From Bacteroidota bacterium (GTDB taxonomy: Bacteria; Bacteroidota; Bacteroidia; Bacteroidales; JAAYUG01): a DNA stretch of 64,000 nucleotides. The DNA is taken from NCBI GenBank assembly GCA_029571215.1, contig JAKPTE010000001.1, forward strand, positions 1-64,000, given 5' to 3'. A program made the position numbers and the translations under genes. The notes beneath the pieces are model-generated. The model worked only from the letters and a program-made list of their open reading frames with translations. It did no database searches and was not told the DNA's origin. Below are positions 63,554 through 64,000 of this stretch, piece after piece. The first letter of the stretch is position 1; every line of letters starts with the position of its first letter.

Positions 63554-64000
63554 TTATCCTTTGCTCTTTCTAATAAGTTCAATGAATTCGTCGAACAAGT
63601 ATTCTGTATCGGTAGGTCCTCCTGATGCTTCGGGATGAAACTGGGATGAGAAAAAGGGTTTTTTTCGGTGACGGATCCCTTCGTTTGTATTGTCGTTGAT
63701 GTTGATAAACAGAGGTTCCCAGTCGCCCGGAAGGGTATTGTTATTGATAGCATATCCGTGGTTCTGGGAAGTAATGTACGACCGGGGTGTTCCCACCTGA
63801 ATAACAGGCTGGTTGTGGCTGCGGTGACCATACTTCAGTTTATATGTATCGGCTCCGGCGGCAAGCCCCATCAGCTGGTTTCCGAGGCAGATTCCGAAAA
63901 CAGGTCTGTCATCCTGAAAGGCAAGTGTGAGGTTTTGAATGGTTTCGCGGCACATTTTGGGGTCACCCGGACCGTTGGTAATAAACAAACCGTCGTATTC
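63554..64000 (-). CDS. carA: Carbamoyl-phosphate synthase small subunit (cut by window edge)
   Basis: The C-terminal 148 residues of the glutaminase subunit that supplies ammonia to CarB; the frame is open to the right edge. The class I glutamine amidotransferase motifs are present: FITNGPGDP, the nucleophile elbow FGICLGNQLMGLAAG (Cys), SQNHGYAIN, and the catalytic dyad in SSQFHPEASGGPTDTEYLFDEF. carA and carB lie on the same strand about 15 kb apart, with the arginine, proline and glutamate genes between them on the other strand. Confidence 0.93.
   Translation of the reverse strand, partial: EYDGLFITNGPGDPKMCRETIQNLTLAFQDDRPVFGICLGNQLMGLAAGADTYKLKYGHRSHNQPVIQVGTPRSYITSQNHGYAINNNTLPGDWEPLFININDNTNEGIRHRKKPFFSSQFHPEASGGPTDTEYLFDEFIELIRKSKG

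Noticed and set aside
1-64000. tRNA, rRNA, CRISPR array or phage genes
   Set aside because: No cloverleaf-like sequence, rRNA segment, regularly spaced repeat or phage structural gene was recognised on either strand.

Overview
The window comes from a member of the Bacteroidota. The markers are a SusC/SusD pair behind an ECF sigma/FecR switch, a type IX secretion C-terminal sorting domain, a lone RRM RNA-binding protein, lipoproteins with Bacteroidota-style signal peptides, and promoters of the TTTG / TAnnTTTG type. GC is moderate (mid-40s by eye), except for a visibly AT-rich patch at the left end. No rRNA, tRNA, CRISPR array, origin or prophage was recognised. Genus cannot be fixed from the sequence.

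Layout. (1) 1-1819 (+): the right-hand part of a probable accessory cassette: the C-terminus of a SNF2-type helicase, a GHKL-type ATPase and a small STAS-like protein. (2) 1838-4387 (-): a secreted CE1-like esterase and a CotH-like protein with a T9SS tail. (3) 4581-6435: an intact IS1182-type insertion sequence with its own inward-protecting terminator. (4) 6611-11215 (+): CvpA, tyrosyl-tRNA synthetase, a Wzz-like chain-length protein and an O-antigen-ligase-like protein, meeting a GAF-SpoIIE phosphatase head-on. (5) 12559-25185 (-): a polysaccharide utilisation locus read as ECF sigma, FecR anti-sigma, SusC with an STN signalling domain, SusD, surface glycan-binding lipoprotein, clan-A-like glycosidase and GH2 beta-mannosidase. 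(6) 25251-33618 (-): a mixed block with a metallophosphatase, two paralogous secreted proteins of unknown function, a membrane J-protein, DUF3108, TsaB, and an orphan periplasmic adaptor with a TolC-like channel. (7) 33801-44521: a YgjP-like metalloprotease, OsmC, a second metallophosphoesterase, an S41 protease, a gamma-glutamyltransferase-family protein, an ICMT-like methyltransferase, an oxidoreductase, a small secreted protein and a protein with tandem helical repeats joined to a catalytically dead GH16 fold. (8) 44669-64000: a nitrogen-assimilation and amino-acid supercluster: SGNH hydrolase and carB (-), argR-argG-argH, a degenerate ProB paralogue, proB-proA, citrate synthase and gltB-gltD (+), then an RRM protein, a CBM9-like protein and the end of carA (-).

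How the genes work together. The last region makes 2-oxoglutarate precursors (citrate synthase), glutamate (GltBD), proline intermediates (ProBA), carbamoyl phosphate (CarAB) and arginine (ArgGH), and ArgR sits at its control point. The carB-argR divergent region carries two ARG-box-like palindromes with the classical 21-bp centre spacing. The PUL would import and trim a beta-mannoside-containing glycan, with its switch worked through the STN domain of SusC.

Best candidates for something undescribed: the helicase/GHKL/STAS cassette cut by the left edge; the ProB-like pseudokinase directly in front of real ProB; the repeat/dead-GH16 protein; and the short coupled leader ORF in front of gltB.
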